A DNA stretch of 64,000 bases from Microbacterium paraoxydans (GCF_019056515.1 NZ_CP064873.1:310001-374000); one strand, 5' to 3'. Positions 53,864 to 62,567 are shown, numbered from the stretch's first letter. Made by a program: numbers and translations. The notes: a model not told the origin generated them from the letters alone.

Positions 53864-55924
53864 TCAGGACTCGGACGGCGGCCCGGCGGGGCGGTGCGCC
53901 CGGCGCCCGGCCACCACGACCGGCCGCCCCGCCCGCTCCTGCCCGGGCAGCGGACGCGAGCGCCGGCCGTAGATGAGCTCGGACGAGTCGAGCAGCCACG
54001 GCACCAGGGTGATCGACACCCCGTGCACGAGCATGAGCTGGTTCGCGAGGCGGCGGGCGCGCCGGTTGTGCAGGAAGTTCTCCCACCAGTGCCCCACGAT
54101 GTACTGCGGCAGGTAGACCGTGACGACAGAGGAGCCGTGCTTCTCGCGGTACTGCCGGATGAACTGGGTCACGGGCTGTGCGAACGAGCGGTACGGCGAC
54201 TCGACGATCACGAGCGGCACCGGCACGAGGTGGTCGGTCCACTCCTGCTGCAGGCGCGCGGCGTCGTCCTGCGACACGGCCACGTGCACGGCGAGGGTCT
54301 TGTCGTGCTTGGCGGCGATCGCGTAGTCGATGGCCTTCATCACCGGCTTCTGCAGATGGTTCACGAGGACGATCGCGACGTCGCCGGAGGCGCCGAAGCG
54401 GGTGGTGTCGTCGATGGCGATCTCGTGCTCGACGTCCCGGTAGTACCGCTTGACGCCGATCATGAGGAACGCGAGCACCGGGATGGCGAAGAACACGAGG
54501 TAGGCGCCGTGCGTGAACTTCGTGATCGTCACGATGACCAGTACGAGCACCGTGAGCGTCGCCCCGGCGGAGTTGATGAGCAGCCCCACGCGTGCGGAAC
54601 GCCGGTCCGCGGCGCCGTCTCCGTTCGGCGGGACGGGTGCCCGGAGCAGCCGTCGCCAGTGCCGCACCATGCCGATCTGGCCCAGGGAGAACGAGACGAA
54701 GACGCCGATGATGTAGAGCTGGATCAGCGTCGTCAACCGGGCCTGGAACACCACGAGCACGGCGATCGCGGCGATCCCGAGGAGGATCATGCCGTTGGAG
54801 AACACGAGCCGGTCGCCGCGGGTGTTCAGCGACTTCGGGGCGTAGCCGTCGCGGGCGAGCACGGCCCCGAGCAGGGGGAAGCCGTTGAAGGCGGTGTTCG
54901 CCGCGAGGAGCAGCACGCAGGCCGTGGCCGCCTGCACGATGAAGAACGGGATGCTGCCGCCGCCGAACGTCGCCGCGGCGATCTGCGCCATGAGGCTCGG
55001 CTGCGGGGTCGTGCAGTCGAACCCGATGAGGTCGCAGGGGTTCTCGGCGTAGTGCACGCCGGCGATGAGGGCGAGGGCGGTGAGTCCGGAGAACAGGCAG
55101 ATCGCGATGGTCCCCATGAGCACGAGGGTCGACTGGGCGTTGCGCACCTTCGGGGCCCGGAACGCGGGCACGCCGTTCGACACGGCCTCGACCCCGGTCA
55201 GCGCGGAGCAGCCGCTGGAGAACGCCCGGAGGATGAGCAGCAGCACGGCCGCCTGGCTGAGGCTCTCGGCCTGCACGGCGAACTCCGCGCTGGACGCGAT
55301 CGGGGCGTCGCCGAGTGCCGTCCGGACGAGCCCGGTGACGATCATGATGCCGACCGAGCCGATGAACACGTACGTGGGGATCGCGAACACCAGGGACGCC
55401 TCCCGCACCCCGCGGAGGTTCACGATGATGATGAGCACGACGAAGCCGACCGCGAGCTCCACGCGGAGCGGGTCGAGCGCCGGCACCGCCGAGATGATGT
55501 TGTCCACCCCGGACGCGACCGACACGGCCACCGTGAGCACGTAGTCGACGAGGAGGGCCGCGGCCACGATCACCCCGGGGATCTCGCCGAGGTTCTTCGA
55601 CGCGACCTCGTAGTCGCCGCCGCCGGAGGGGTACGCCTTGATGAGCTGCCGGTAGCTGAGCACCACCACGAGCAGCAGCACGACGACGGCCGCGGCGACG
55701 AGCGGGGTGAACGACAGGAACGTGAGGCCGCCGATGAGTAGGATCATCACGAGCTCCTGCGGGGCGTAGGCCACCGAGCTCAGCGCGTCCGAGGCGAAGA
55801 TCGGCAGCGCCATGCGCTTGGGGAGGAGCTGCTCGTCGACCTGGGCGCTCGTCAGCGGGTCGCCGAGCAAGATGCGCTTGGCGCGCGGCGGCGCGTCCGG
55901 GGTCGGCCTCGTTTGTTCTGACAC
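53864..55924 (-). CDS. kimA-like: APC-family transporter, KimA-like potassium importer
   Basis: 686 aa from a GTG at 55924; TAGTGT (55933-55938) 8 nt before it suggests a leaderless start. Twelve membrane helices of the APC fold lie in about 45-480 (ASDALSSVAYAPQELVMILLI, YPSGGGDYEVASKNLG, FNGFPLLGAVLARDGYAPKSL). The C-terminal 180 residues form a USP-like domain (VAIVLVNHLQKPVMKAIDYAIAAKHDKTLAVHVAVS). Bacillus KimA has this layout. Potassium uptake is supported by its shared box with the kdp operon, but not proven. Confidence 0.82.
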   Translation of the reverse strand: MSEQTRPTPDAPPRAKRILLGDPLTSAQVDEQLLPKRMALPIFASDALSSVAYAPQELVMILLIGGLTFLSFTPLVAAAVVVLLLVVVLSYRQLIKAYPSGGGDYEVASKNLGEIPGVIVAAALLVDYVLTVAVSVASGVDNIISAVPALDPLRVELAVGFVVLIIIVNLRGVREASLVFAIPTYVFIGSVGIMIVTGLVRTALGDAPIASSAEFAVQAESLSQAAVLLLILRAFSSGCSALTGVEAVSNGVPAFRAPKVRNAQSTLVLMGTIAICLFSGLTALALIAGVHYAENPCDLIGFDCTTPQPSLMAQIAAATFGGGSIPFFIVQAATACVLLLAANTAFNGFPLLGAVLARDGYAPKSLNTRGDRLVFSNGMILLGIAAIAVLVVFQARLTTLIQLYIIGVFVSFSLGQIGMVRHWRRLLRAPVPPNGDGAADRRSARVGLLINSAGATLTVLVLVIVTITKFTHGAYLVFFAIPVLAFLMIGVKRYYRDVEHEIAIDDTTRFGASGDVAIVLVNHLQKPVMKAIDYAIAAKHDKTLAVHVAVSQDDAARLQQEWTDHLVPVPLVIVESPYRSFAQPVTQFIRQYREKHGSSVVTVYLPQYIVGHWWENFLHNRRARRLANQLMLVHGVSITLVPWLLDSSELIYGRRSRPLPGQERAGRPVVVAGRRAHRPAGPPSES

Positions 55925-55955
55925 GTCCGGCGACACTACGCCGACCGGGGACGCC

Positions 55956-55983
55956 CTCACGCGATCCTCACGGAATCCCTACG
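55956..55983 (-). promoter_or_regulatory. Candidate KdpE box upstream of the KimA-like gene
   Basis: CTCACG half-sites at 55956 and 55967 and CCTACG at 55978 are spaced exactly 11 bp. The part 55962-55983 (CGATCCTCACG-N4-CCCTACG) matches 18 of 22 positions of the kdp box. It lies 38 bp before the GTG/transcription start at 55924. Confidence 0.6.
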
Positions 55984-55998
55984 GCCCGGTGGCGCTCC

Positions 55999-56015
55999 CT
56001 CACGGAATCCTCACG
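55999..56015 (+). promoter_or_regulatory. Further CTCACG pair near the VanZ-RDD gene
   Basis: CTCACG at 55999-56004 and 56010-56015, again 11 bp apart and in register (21 bp) with the KimA-side array. It lies 23-39 bp before the VanZ-RDD start (56038), whose -10 is TATCCT (56025-56030), so this gene may share the regulator. Confidence 0.5.
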
Positions 56016-56037
56016 GCCTGCCGGTATCCTTGCGTCA

Positions 56038-57126
56038 GTGGGGGATCAGGTCGTTCTGGGGGTCATCGCCGTGGCGATCGGCCTGGCCGCGGGCGTCGTC
56101 CTCTTCGTGCCCTTCGTCGCGATCAGCTACCGCCGCCGCGGACGCCTCTCGCTCGGCCGCACGCTGCTCTGGCTCGCGGCGCTCGTCTACTTCTGGGCCA
56201 TCTGGACGTACACGCTGCTGCCGCTGCCCGATCCGGACGCCATCCGCTGCGTGGGGGCGATCACCGACCCGATGTCCGTCGTGCGCGACGTGCAGAAGGC
56301 GTTCGCTGCGCCGGGCAACCCGCTGCGCCAGCCCGCCCTGCTCCAGCTCGTGTTCAACGTGCTGCTGTTCGTCCCGCTCGGGGCGTTCCTCCGCGTGCTG
56401 GGCGGCCGCGGCCTCCCGACCGCGCTCCTCGCCGGCTTCGGGCTCTCGCTGCTCGTGGAGACCACGCAGCTCACCGGCGTCTGGGGTCTGTACCCGTGCG
56501 CCTACCGCTTCTTCGACGCCGGCGACCTGATGACGAACACGACCGGAGCCGTGCTCGGCTCGGTGCTCGCTCTCGTGGTGCCCCGGTCGCTGCGCGGCCT
56601 GCAGGCGCGGGCGGATGCCGACGAGCCGCGCCCGGTCACCCGGGGTCGCCGCGCGCTGGCGATGCTGTGCGACGGACTCGCGAACGGGTTCGTCGTGCTC
56701 GCCGGGGGCGTCGCGGTGCAGCTCTGGCTCGAGTACGTCGTGCAGGACCGTCAGGCCGTTCTCGACGGCACCCTCGCCGGCACGGTGAGCACGGCGGTCG
56801 CCTGTGCGCTGTGGCTCGTGGTCATCCTCGTCACCGGCCGCTCGGTGGGAGACCTCGCCGTGCAGCTGCGCTACACCGGGTCGCCCCTGCCGGCCGCGCT
56901 CGCCCGGATGCTGCGCTGGGCGGGCGGCATCGGCGGACTCACGGCTCTCGGGATGCTCGGCGGGGTGTTCGACGCGCTCTCCTCGGTGCTGATCCTCGTC
57001 GCGATCGTGCTGCTGTTCACCACCCGTCAGGGGCGCGGCCTCCCCGGTCTGCTCTCCGGCCAGCACCTCGAGGACGCCCGCGTCGCGCTCTCGAATCCAC
57101 AGGGGTTTCCGATCACGGATCGATAA
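56038..57126 (+). CDS. VanZ-RDD membrane protein
   Basis: 362 aa from a GTG at 56038, with TATCCT 7 nt upstream (leaderless). The VanZ domain covers about 40-185 (WAIWTYTLLPLPD, NVLLFVPLGAFLRVLGGRG, SLLVETTQLTGVWG, FDAGDLMTNTTGAVLGSVLA). The RDD domain covers about 205-345 (RRALAMLCDGLANGFVVL). VanZ proteins have been linked to teicoplanin/lipoglycopeptide tolerance; the role of VanZ-RDD fusions is unknown. Its control region is shared with the KimA-like gene. Confidence 0.85.
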   Translation: MGDQVVLGVIAVAIGLAAGVVLFVPFVAISYRRRGRLSLGRTLLWLAALVYFWAIWTYTLLPLPDPDAIRCVGAITDPMSVVRDVQKAFAAPGNPLRQPALLQLVFNVLLFVPLGAFLRVLGGRGLPTALLAGFGLSLLVETTQLTGVWGLYPCAYRFFDAGDLMTNTTGAVLGSVLALVVPRSLRGLQARADADEPRPVTRGRRALAMLCDGLANGFVVLAGGVAVQLWLEYVVQDRQAVLDGTLAGTVSTAVACALWLVVILVTGRSVGDLAVQLRYTGSPLPAALARMLRWAGGIGGLTALGMLGGVFDALSSVLILVAIVLLFTTRQGRGLPGLLSGQHLEDARVALSNPQGFPITDR

Positions 57127-57136
57127 CGTCGTCCTC

Positions 57137-57841
57137 ATGAGCGTGATCCCCGTCGACGAGCACCTGATCTCCGAGGCGAAGGAGCTCCGCGACCAGCTGC
57201 AGCGCTTCCTCCGCGAGTACGAGTTCGGGATGCGCGAGGTGGAGACGAAGATCTCGATCCTCCGCGACGAGTTCACCCACGACCACGCGTACAACCCCAT
57301 CGAGCACGTGAAGAGCCGGCTGAAGTCGCCGGACAGCATCGTCGAGAAGATCGCCAGGAAGGGCATCGACGACCCCGACTTCGACCGCATCCGTGCCGAG
57401 ATCACCGACATCGCCGGAGTGCGGGTGACGTGCAGCTTCGTCGCGGACGTCTACCGGCTGTTCGATCTGCTGACCGCGCAGGACGACGTGACCGTCCGCA
57501 CGGTGAAGGACTACATCGCGAACCCGAAGCCGAACGGGTACAAGAGCCTGCACGCCATCATCGAGGTCCCCGTCTTCCTCTCGACGGGCGCGCTGTCCGT
57601 GCCGGTCGAGGTGCAGTTCCGCACCATCGCGATGGACTTCTGGGCGAGCCTGGAGCACAAGATCTACTACAAGTTCTCCAACCAGGTGCCCGCGCACCTC
57701 GTCGACAGTCTCAGCGACGCCGCCGACGCCGCCGCCGAACTCGACACCCGCATGGAGCGGCTGCACCGCGAGGCCCATGGCGTGCCGCAGCGGCAGCTCG
57801 CGCCGCCCCCTCCGCCCGCGCCGGGGATCGTCGAGGTCTGA
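57137..57841 (+). CDS. Small alarmone synthetase (RelA/SpoT domain, RelQ-like)
   Basis: 234 aa with a single synthetase domain that transfers pyrophosphate from ATP to GDP/GTP to make (p)ppGpp. Key parts: VKSRLKSPDSIVEKIARKG, DIAGVRVTCSFVADVYRLFDLL, KDYIANPKPNGYKSLHAIIEV and VEVQFRTIAMDFWASLEHKIYYK (read as separate blocks). No hydrolase, TGS or ACT domains are present. TAACGT 7 nt before the ATG suggests a leaderless start. The C-terminus has a Pro-rich tail (APPPPPAPG). It is 16 bp from the convergent amidohydrolase. Confidence 0.92.
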   Translation: MSVIPVDEHLISEAKELRDQLQRFLREYEFGMREVETKISILRDEFTHDHAYNPIEHVKSRLKSPDSIVEKIARKGIDDPDFDRIRAEITDIAGVRVTCSFVADVYRLFDLLTAQDDVTVRTVKDYIANPKPNGYKSLHAIIEVPVFLSTGALSVPVEVQFRTIAMDFWASLEHKIYYKFSNQVPAHLVDSLSDAADAAAELDTRMERLHREAHGVPQRQLAPPPPPAPGIVEV

Positions 57842-57856
57842 GCGGCCCGACCCGCG

Positions 57857-59071
57857 TCAGGCCAGGAACTCGCGGGCGGCGGCGGACATCGCCGTGACCC
57901 CGACCTCGATCGTCGGATGGATCTCCGGCGCGAAGAACGGCGAGTGGTTCGTGGGGATGTCCTTCTCCACGGTGCCCGCGGCGACGGCCTCGGCGAACCG
58001 GGCGGGGTCGACGCCGCCCCAGAACCAGAACACGAGCGGCACCTCGGCGTCGCGGGCGAACCAGGAGACGTCCTCGCTGCCGGTGAACATGCCGGGGTCG
58101 ACGACGGCCGACTCCCCGAGTGCCCGACGCAGCGCCGCCGAGACCCGCGCCGTGGCCTCCTCGTCGTTGATCGTGGCGGGGAGCGTGTGCTGCGTGTGGA
58201 TCTCGGGTTCGCGCTCCGCGCCGGAGGCCATCGCCTCGGCGCGCACGATCCGCTCGACACTCGTCAGCACCTTCTCCCGCACGTTCTCGTTCGGGTAGCG
58301 GAGGCTGAGTTCCAGCTTCGCCTCGGCCGGGATGATGTTGTTCTTGAGTCCGGCGTGGATCGAGCCGACCGTCACCACGGCCACGCCCTGCGGATCGATC
58401 TCGCGCGAGGCGATCGTCTGCAGGCGCATCACGGTCGCGGCCGCCATCACGACCGGATCGATCGTGGCGTGCGGGCGGGAGCCGTGGCCGCCGCGGCCGT
58501 GCAGGGTGACCGTGAGGCCGTCCGACGCGGCCATCTGGGTGCCGCTGCGCACGCCGATGATCCCGGCGGGGAGCGGGGTGACGTGCTGACCGAGCACCAC
58601 GTCGGGCTTCGGGTAGCGGGCGAGCAGGCCGTCGTCGAGCATCGCCCTGGCGCCGGCGCCGTACTCCTCGGCGGGCTGGATGAGCACGACGAGGGTGCCC
58701 GACCACTCCGCGCGCGTGGCCACGAGCTTCTCGACCGCGCCGATCATCGCGGTGACGTGCATGTCGTGGCCGCACGCGTGCATCACCGGCACGGTGGTGC
58801 CGGCCGGGTCGAGACCCTTCGCGGTGCTCGCGTACGCCAGTCCCGTCTGCTCCTCGACCGGCAGCGCGTCCATGTCGGCGCGCACCCACACGACCGGACC
58901 CTCGCCGTTGCGGAGCACTCCGACCACGCCGGTCACCCCGACGCCTTCTTCGACCTCGAGGCCCAGGTCGCGCAGATGCTGGGCGGCGATGCCGGCGGTG
59001 CGCGTCTCCTGGAACGAGAGCTCGGGGTGCTGATGCAGGTCGATGTAGAGCGCTTCGAGGTCGATCGTCAT
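57857..59071 (-). CDS. M20-family amidohydrolase
   Basis: 404 aa. The catalytic-site motif MHACGHDMH supplies metal ligands, with PAEEYGAGARAM, HGRGGHGSRP (the dimerisation-domain histidine) and a late FTGSEDVSWFA. This matches IAA-amino acid/hippurate hydrolase-type enzymes, which cleave N-acyl amino acids. The start at 59071 is the usual family start. It may process what the neighbouring ABC importer brings in, but that is inference. Confidence 0.9.
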   Translation of the reverse strand: MTIDLEALYIDLHQHPELSFQETRTAGIAAQHLRDLGLEVEEGVGVTGVVGVLRNGEGPVVWVRADMDALPVEEQTGLAYASTAKGLDPAGTTVPVMHACGHDMHVTAMIGAVEKLVATRAEWSGTLVVLIQPAEEYGAGARAMLDDGLLARYPKPDVVLGQHVTPLPAGIIGVRSGTQMAASDGLTVTLHGRGGHGSRPHATIDPVVMAAATVMRLQTIASREIDPQGVAVVTVGSIHAGLKNNIIPAEAKLELSLRYPNENVREKVLTSVERIVRAEAMASGAEREPEIHTQHTLPATINDEEATARVSAALRRALGESAVVDPGMFTGSEDVSWFARDAEVPLVFWFWGGVDPARFAEAVAAGTVEKDIPTNHSPFFAPEIHPTIEVGVTAMSAAAREFLA

Positions 59072-59094
59072 GGCCAGAGCCTAGCCGGGTGTGC

Positions 59095-59176
59095 GCCGAG
59101 ACCCCGGCGTTCCGTCGAGACCCCGGCTTCGCCGCGCCGAGAGCGCGGGGTCTCGACGGGAATGCGGGGTCTCGGC
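59095..59176. repeat. 82-bp palindromic element
   Basis: 31-bp arms (59095-59125 and 59146-59176) pair at about 28 positions; each arm carries two GAGACCCCG or CGGGGTCTC units. It fills the gap between the amidohydrolase start and the TetR stop. Confidence 0.65.
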
Positions 59177-59180
59177 AGGG

Positions 59181-59822
59181 TCAGTGCACGTAGGTCGGCA
59201 GTTCGGGTCCGGGACGCAGCACGGCGTTCACGATCGCCTGGATCGCGAACTCGCTCGTCTCGCCGAGTCCGATCACCTCGGGGTGCAGGAGCCACTGGAG
59301 CTGCAGGCCGTCCATCACGGCGAGGATGGCGGCCGACGCGGCGGCGATGGTCGCGGGTTCGGTCACACCCTCCTGCGCGCAGAGCTCGCCGAACGCCGCC
59401 GTCACCTCTCGGCGCAGGGTCGTGTAGCGCTCCTCGAAGTACTCGCGACCGGGGTGGTCGTCGGTCACCGACTCGGAGGACAGGACCGTGTAGGCCTGCA
59501 CGATGCCCGGCCGCTTCTCGTTGGCGAACGCCGTGCGGACGAGGTGGAGGAACAGCTCCGGTCCGTCGGGGATGTGCTTCTCGGCGAGGTCGGCCACGTC
59601 GGCCTGGTCGCGGTAGGCGAGCACCTCGAGGAGGAGCTTCTGCTTCGAGCCGAAGTGATGCAGCACGCCGGCATGCGTGATGCCGACCTGCTCGGCGACG
59701 TCGGCGAGCGTGCCGTTCGTGGAGCCCTTGTTGCCGAAGATCTCCACGGCCGCCTTGAGGATCTGCTCGCGCTTCTCCCGCGTGGCCGGGCGCACCCGGA
59801 CAGCGTGCACGTCGTCCGTCAT
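59181..59822 (-). CDS. TetR/AcrR family regulator
   Basis: 213 aa from the ATG at 59822, with GGGGAGGTGG upstream; an extension to 59885 would run through the operator region. The helix-turn-helix covers about 10-55 (TREKREQILKAAVEIFGNKGSTNGTLADVAEQVGITHAGVLHHFGSK in helices 1-4). It is divergent from the ABC importer operon and has two inverted repeats in the shared space, so it likely represses the importer and itself. The inducer is unknown. Confidence 0.9.
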   Translation of the reverse strand: MTDDVHAVRVRPATREKREQILKAAVEIFGNKGSTNGTLADVAEQVGITHAGVLHHFGSKQKLLLEVLAYRDQADVADLAEKHIPDGPELFLHLVRTAFANEKRPGIVQAYTVLSSESVTDDHPGREYFEERYTTLRREVTAAFGELCAQEGVTEPATIAAASAAILAVMDGLQLQWLLHPEVIGLGETSEFAIQAIVNAVLRPGPELPTYVH

Positions 59823-59861
59823 GAACCCACCTCCCCTCGTCCCGCTCTGCTTGCCAACCAA

Positions 59862-59877
59862 CTTACTCCTCGGTAAC
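59862..59877. promoter_or_regulatory. Weaker operator-like repeat (TTAC-N6-GTAA)
   Basis: Partial inverted repeat resembling the half-sites of 59887-59908, closer to the TetR start. It may be a second, weaker TetR site. Confidence 0.35.
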
Positions 59878-59886
59878 CTCTCCACA

Positions 59887-59908
59887 GCTTACTTTCTCGA
59901 CAGTAAGC
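59887..59908. promoter_or_regulatory. Operator-like inverted repeat GCTTACT-N8-AGTAAGC
   Basis: Perfect 7-bp arms with an 8-bp spacer in the space between the TetR gene (59822) and the substrate-binding protein gene (59976). Probable TetR site controlling both. Confidence 0.6.
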
Positions 59909-59975
59909 AAAGCGGCGGTCGGAGGCGATCCGTCGGCCGCCACGCCGCACAAGGACCCGTGCCCAAGGAGAAGCA

Positions 59976-61637
59976 ATGAAGCTCACGAAAACCCTGATCG
60001 CCGCCAGCGCGGTCGCCGTCCTGGGCGTCTCGGCGCTCGCCGGATGCTCGGCGGGCGGTGGTTCCGGCGATGACGCCGGTTCCGCCTCCCTCACGATCGC
60101 GAAGCCCGACGGCGCGATCACCACCGAGTCGAACAACCCGTTCGTCGGCGACTCCGCCGCGTCGAAGTACGGCTATGCCAAGGTCGTGTTCGAGACCCTC
60201 GCGCTGGTGAACCAGACCGGCGACCGCGGTGTCACGCCGTGGCTCGCCGAGAGCCTCGAGTGGAACGACGACTACACGCAGCTCACGGTCGTCCCGCGCG
60301 CGGACGTCACCTGGAGCGACGGCGAGCCGTTCACGGCCGAGGACATCGTCTTCTCCTTCGAGACCGCCTCGATCCCCGCCCTCGACACCGCCGGCCTCAA
60401 GTTCGAGGGCGCCGAGGTCGACGGTGACACGGTCGTGCTGAGCTTCGGCGACTCCAAGTACGTCAACCAGGCCCGCGTGCTGCACGTGCCCATCGTCCCC
60501 AAGCACATCTGGGAGAACTTCGACGACCCGGCCACCGACCCCGTCACGGGCGACGACCTCGTCGGCACCGGCCCCTACGCGATGGCGAACTGGTCGACCG
60601 AGTCGGTCACGCTCGACGCGCGCGACGACTACTGGGGCGGCGAGCTCGCCGTGCCGGAGCTGCACTACGTCTCGTACGGCGACAACACCGCCCTCACCAC
60701 GGCCCTCGCGAACGGCGACGCCGACTGGGCGCAGGCGTTCATCCCGCAGATCGAGGAGCAGTTCCTCTCGGCCGACCCCGAGCACAACAAGTTCCTCGCC
60801 TCCCCGACCACCGGCTCGGCCACGCTGTTCATGAACCTGCAGCAGAAGCCGTTCGACGACCCCGCCTTCCGTCAGGCGCTCGCCTGGGTGATCGACCGCG
60901 ACGCCTACGTCGACATCGCACGCGAGGGCGCCAGCGAGGCCGTCTGGTCGGTCACGGGCCTGTCGTCGATCCTCGAGGACGAGATCCAGCCCGAGTTCCA
61001 GGGCGTCGACTACAAGGTCGATGCTGAGAAGGCGCGTGACCTGCTGGAGACCGCCGGGTACACCTGGAAGGACGACGCCCTGATCGACCCCGACGGCACG
61101 CCCGTCTCGTTCACGCTCTCCGTCCCGTCCGGCTGGAGCGACTGGAACACGGCGCAGGAGCTCATCGCCGAGGACGTGAAGGACAGCATCGGCGCCGAGG
61201 TCAAGATCGACATGCCCGACTGGGGCGGCTGGGCCGACCCCCGCGACAACGGCACGTTCTCCGCGATCATCCACTGGCTGGAGGACAGCGGCACGGCGTA
61301 CGGCCTGTACACGTCGACCATGGACCCGCGCTGGATCTCGCCCGAGGGCAAGGCCGGCTTCAACTTCGGCCGCTTCGACGACCCGGAGGCGACCGCCGCA
61401 CTGAACACCTACGCCAACGCCTCGTCCGACGAGGAGCGCACCGCCGCGATCGACACGCTGCAGACGATCTTCTCGGAGCAGGTGCCGGCCATCCCGCTGG
61501 GCGCCCACCCGCTGCTCGGCGAGTTCAACACGCGCAACTACGTCGGCTGGCCGTCGGAGACCGACACGTACGCGTCCGCCGACCCGACGCAGCCGAACAT
61601 CGTGCAGATCCTCACGAAGCTGAAGCCCGCCGAGTAG
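59976..61637 (+). CDS. Peptide/oligosaccharide ABC transporter substrate-binding lipoprotein
   Basis: 553 aa, SBP family 5. Lipobox LAGC (Cys24) after a standard signal peptide. The mature domain has FETLALVNQTGDRGVTPWLAESLEWNDDYTQLTVVPRADVTWSDGEPFTAEDIVFSFE (the family signature, read in parts) and a C-terminal lobe with QTIFSEQVPAIPLGAHPLLGEF. AAGGAG lies before the ATG. It delivers a peptide or glycoside to the transporter encoded next; the ligand is unknown. Confidence 0.9.
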   Translation: MKLTKTLIAASAVAVLGVSALAGCSAGGGSGDDAGSASLTIAKPDGAITTESNNPFVGDSAASKYGYAKVVFETLALVNQTGDRGVTPWLAESLEWNDDYTQLTVVPRADVTWSDGEPFTAEDIVFSFETASIPALDTAGLKFEGAEVDGDTVVLSFGDSKYVNQARVLHVPIVPKHIWENFDDPATDPVTGDDLVGTGPYAMANWSTESVTLDARDDYWGGELAVPELHYVSYGDNTALTTALANGDADWAQAFIPQIEEQFLSADPEHNKFLASPTTGSATLFMNLQQKPFDDPAFRQALAWVIDRDAYVDIAREGASEAVWSVTGLSSILEDEIQPEFQGVDYKVDAEKARDLLETAGYTWKDDALIDPDGTPVSFTLSVPSGWSDWNTAQELIAEDVKDSIGAEVKIDMPDWGGWADPRDNGTFSAIIHWLEDSGTAYGLYTSTMDPRWISPEGKAGFNFGRFDDPEATAALNTYANASSDEERTAAIDTLQTIFSEQVPAIPLGAHPLLGEFNTRNYVGWPSETDTYASADPTQPNIVQILTKLKPAE

Positions 61638-61639
61638 GA

Positions 61640-61720
61640 CTTCGACAGGCTCAGCCACCCACGGCGGGGCTTCGACAGGCTCAGCCACCCATCTGGGTCC
61701 CTGAGCCTGTCGAAGGGCCC
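61640..61720. repeat. Three CCCTGAGCYTGTCGAAGG-type repeats between SBP and ATPase genes
   Basis: Copies at 61640-61660 and 61670-61690 (same orientation) and 61695-61720 (opposite). The last two can form a hairpin with a 4-bp loop. This could reduce transcription of the transporter genes relative to the substrate-binding protein. Confidence 0.7.
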
Positions 61721-61742
61721 GCCCCCCACGAAGGACACCCCC

Positions 61743-62567
61743 ATGCCAGACCCCCTGCTCACCGTGCGCGACTTCTCCGTCGTGTACGACGTCGATCCCC
61801 CTGTCGAGGCGGTGAAGAACGTGACCCTCGAACTGCAGCGCGGCGAGATCCTCGGCCTCGCCGGGGAGAGCGGATGCGGCAAGACCACGCTCGCCTACGG
61901 GGTGCAGCGCCTGCTGCGTGCTCCGGCCGTCATCACCGGCGGCAGCGTGACCTTCCACGACGCGACCGGCATCGACATCGACATCAACGCGCTGGACGTC
62001 GACGCGATGCAGCGATTCCGCTGGGACAAGGTGTCGATGGTGTTCCAGGGCGCGATGAACGCCCTCAACCCCGTGGCCACGATCGGCTCCCAGTTGGAGG
62101 ACGTGTTCGAGATCCACCGCCCCGACATGAACCGCAGGCAGCGGCGTGCCGAGGCCGAGGAGCTGCTCGAGATCGTCAAGGTCGGCCGTCAGCGCGTGCG
62201 CTCCTTCCCGCACGAGCTCTCCGGCGGCATGCGCCAGCGCGTCATGATCGCCATGGCCCTGGCGCTGCGTCCCCAGCTGATGGTCATGGACGAGCCGACG
62301 ACCGCGCTCGACGTGCTGGTGCAACGGGAGATCCTCAAGCAGATCTCGCAGCTGCGGCACGAGTTCGGCTTCTCGGTGATCTTCATCACCCACGACCTCC
62401 CGCTCCTGCTGGAGATCAGCGACCGGATCGCGATCATGCGCGAAGGAGAGATCATCGAGCTCGACACGGCGGAGCGCATCTGGACGCAGCCGGAGCACGA
62501 GTACACGAAGACGCTGCTGTCGTCGTTCCCCCGGCTCACCGGGGAGAGAGGGGTGCTGGTGCGATGA
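61743..62567 (+). CDS. Oligopeptide-type ABC transporter ATP-binding protein (first)
   Basis: 274 aa, DppD/OppD-like. Walker A GESGCGKTTLAYG, Q-loop MVFQGAMNALNPVATIG, signature LSGGMRQRVMIAMALAL, Walker B LMVMDEPTTALD and switch His in FITHDLPLLLEISD. The stop overlaps the next start (ATGA). It pairs with the following ATPase. Confidence 0.92.
   Translation: MPDPLLTVRDFSVVYDVDPPVEAVKNVTLELQRGEILGLAGESGCGKTTLAYGVQRLLRAPAVITGGSVTFHDATGIDIDINALDVDAMQRFRWDKVSMVFQGAMNALNPVATIGSQLEDVFEIHRPDMNRRQRRAEAEELLEIVKVGRQRVRSFPHELSGGMRQRVMIAMALALRPQLMVMDEPTTALDVLVQREILKQISQLRHEFGFSVIFITHDLPLLLEISDRIAIMREGEIIELDTAERIWTQPEHEYTKTLLSSFPRLTGERGVLVR

Noticed and set aside
59889..62498. An 869-codon minus-strand open frame opposite the ABC importer genes
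   Set aside because: Antisense shadow with Val/Gly/Arg-rich composition; the plus strand encodes recognisable SBP and ATPase proteins.
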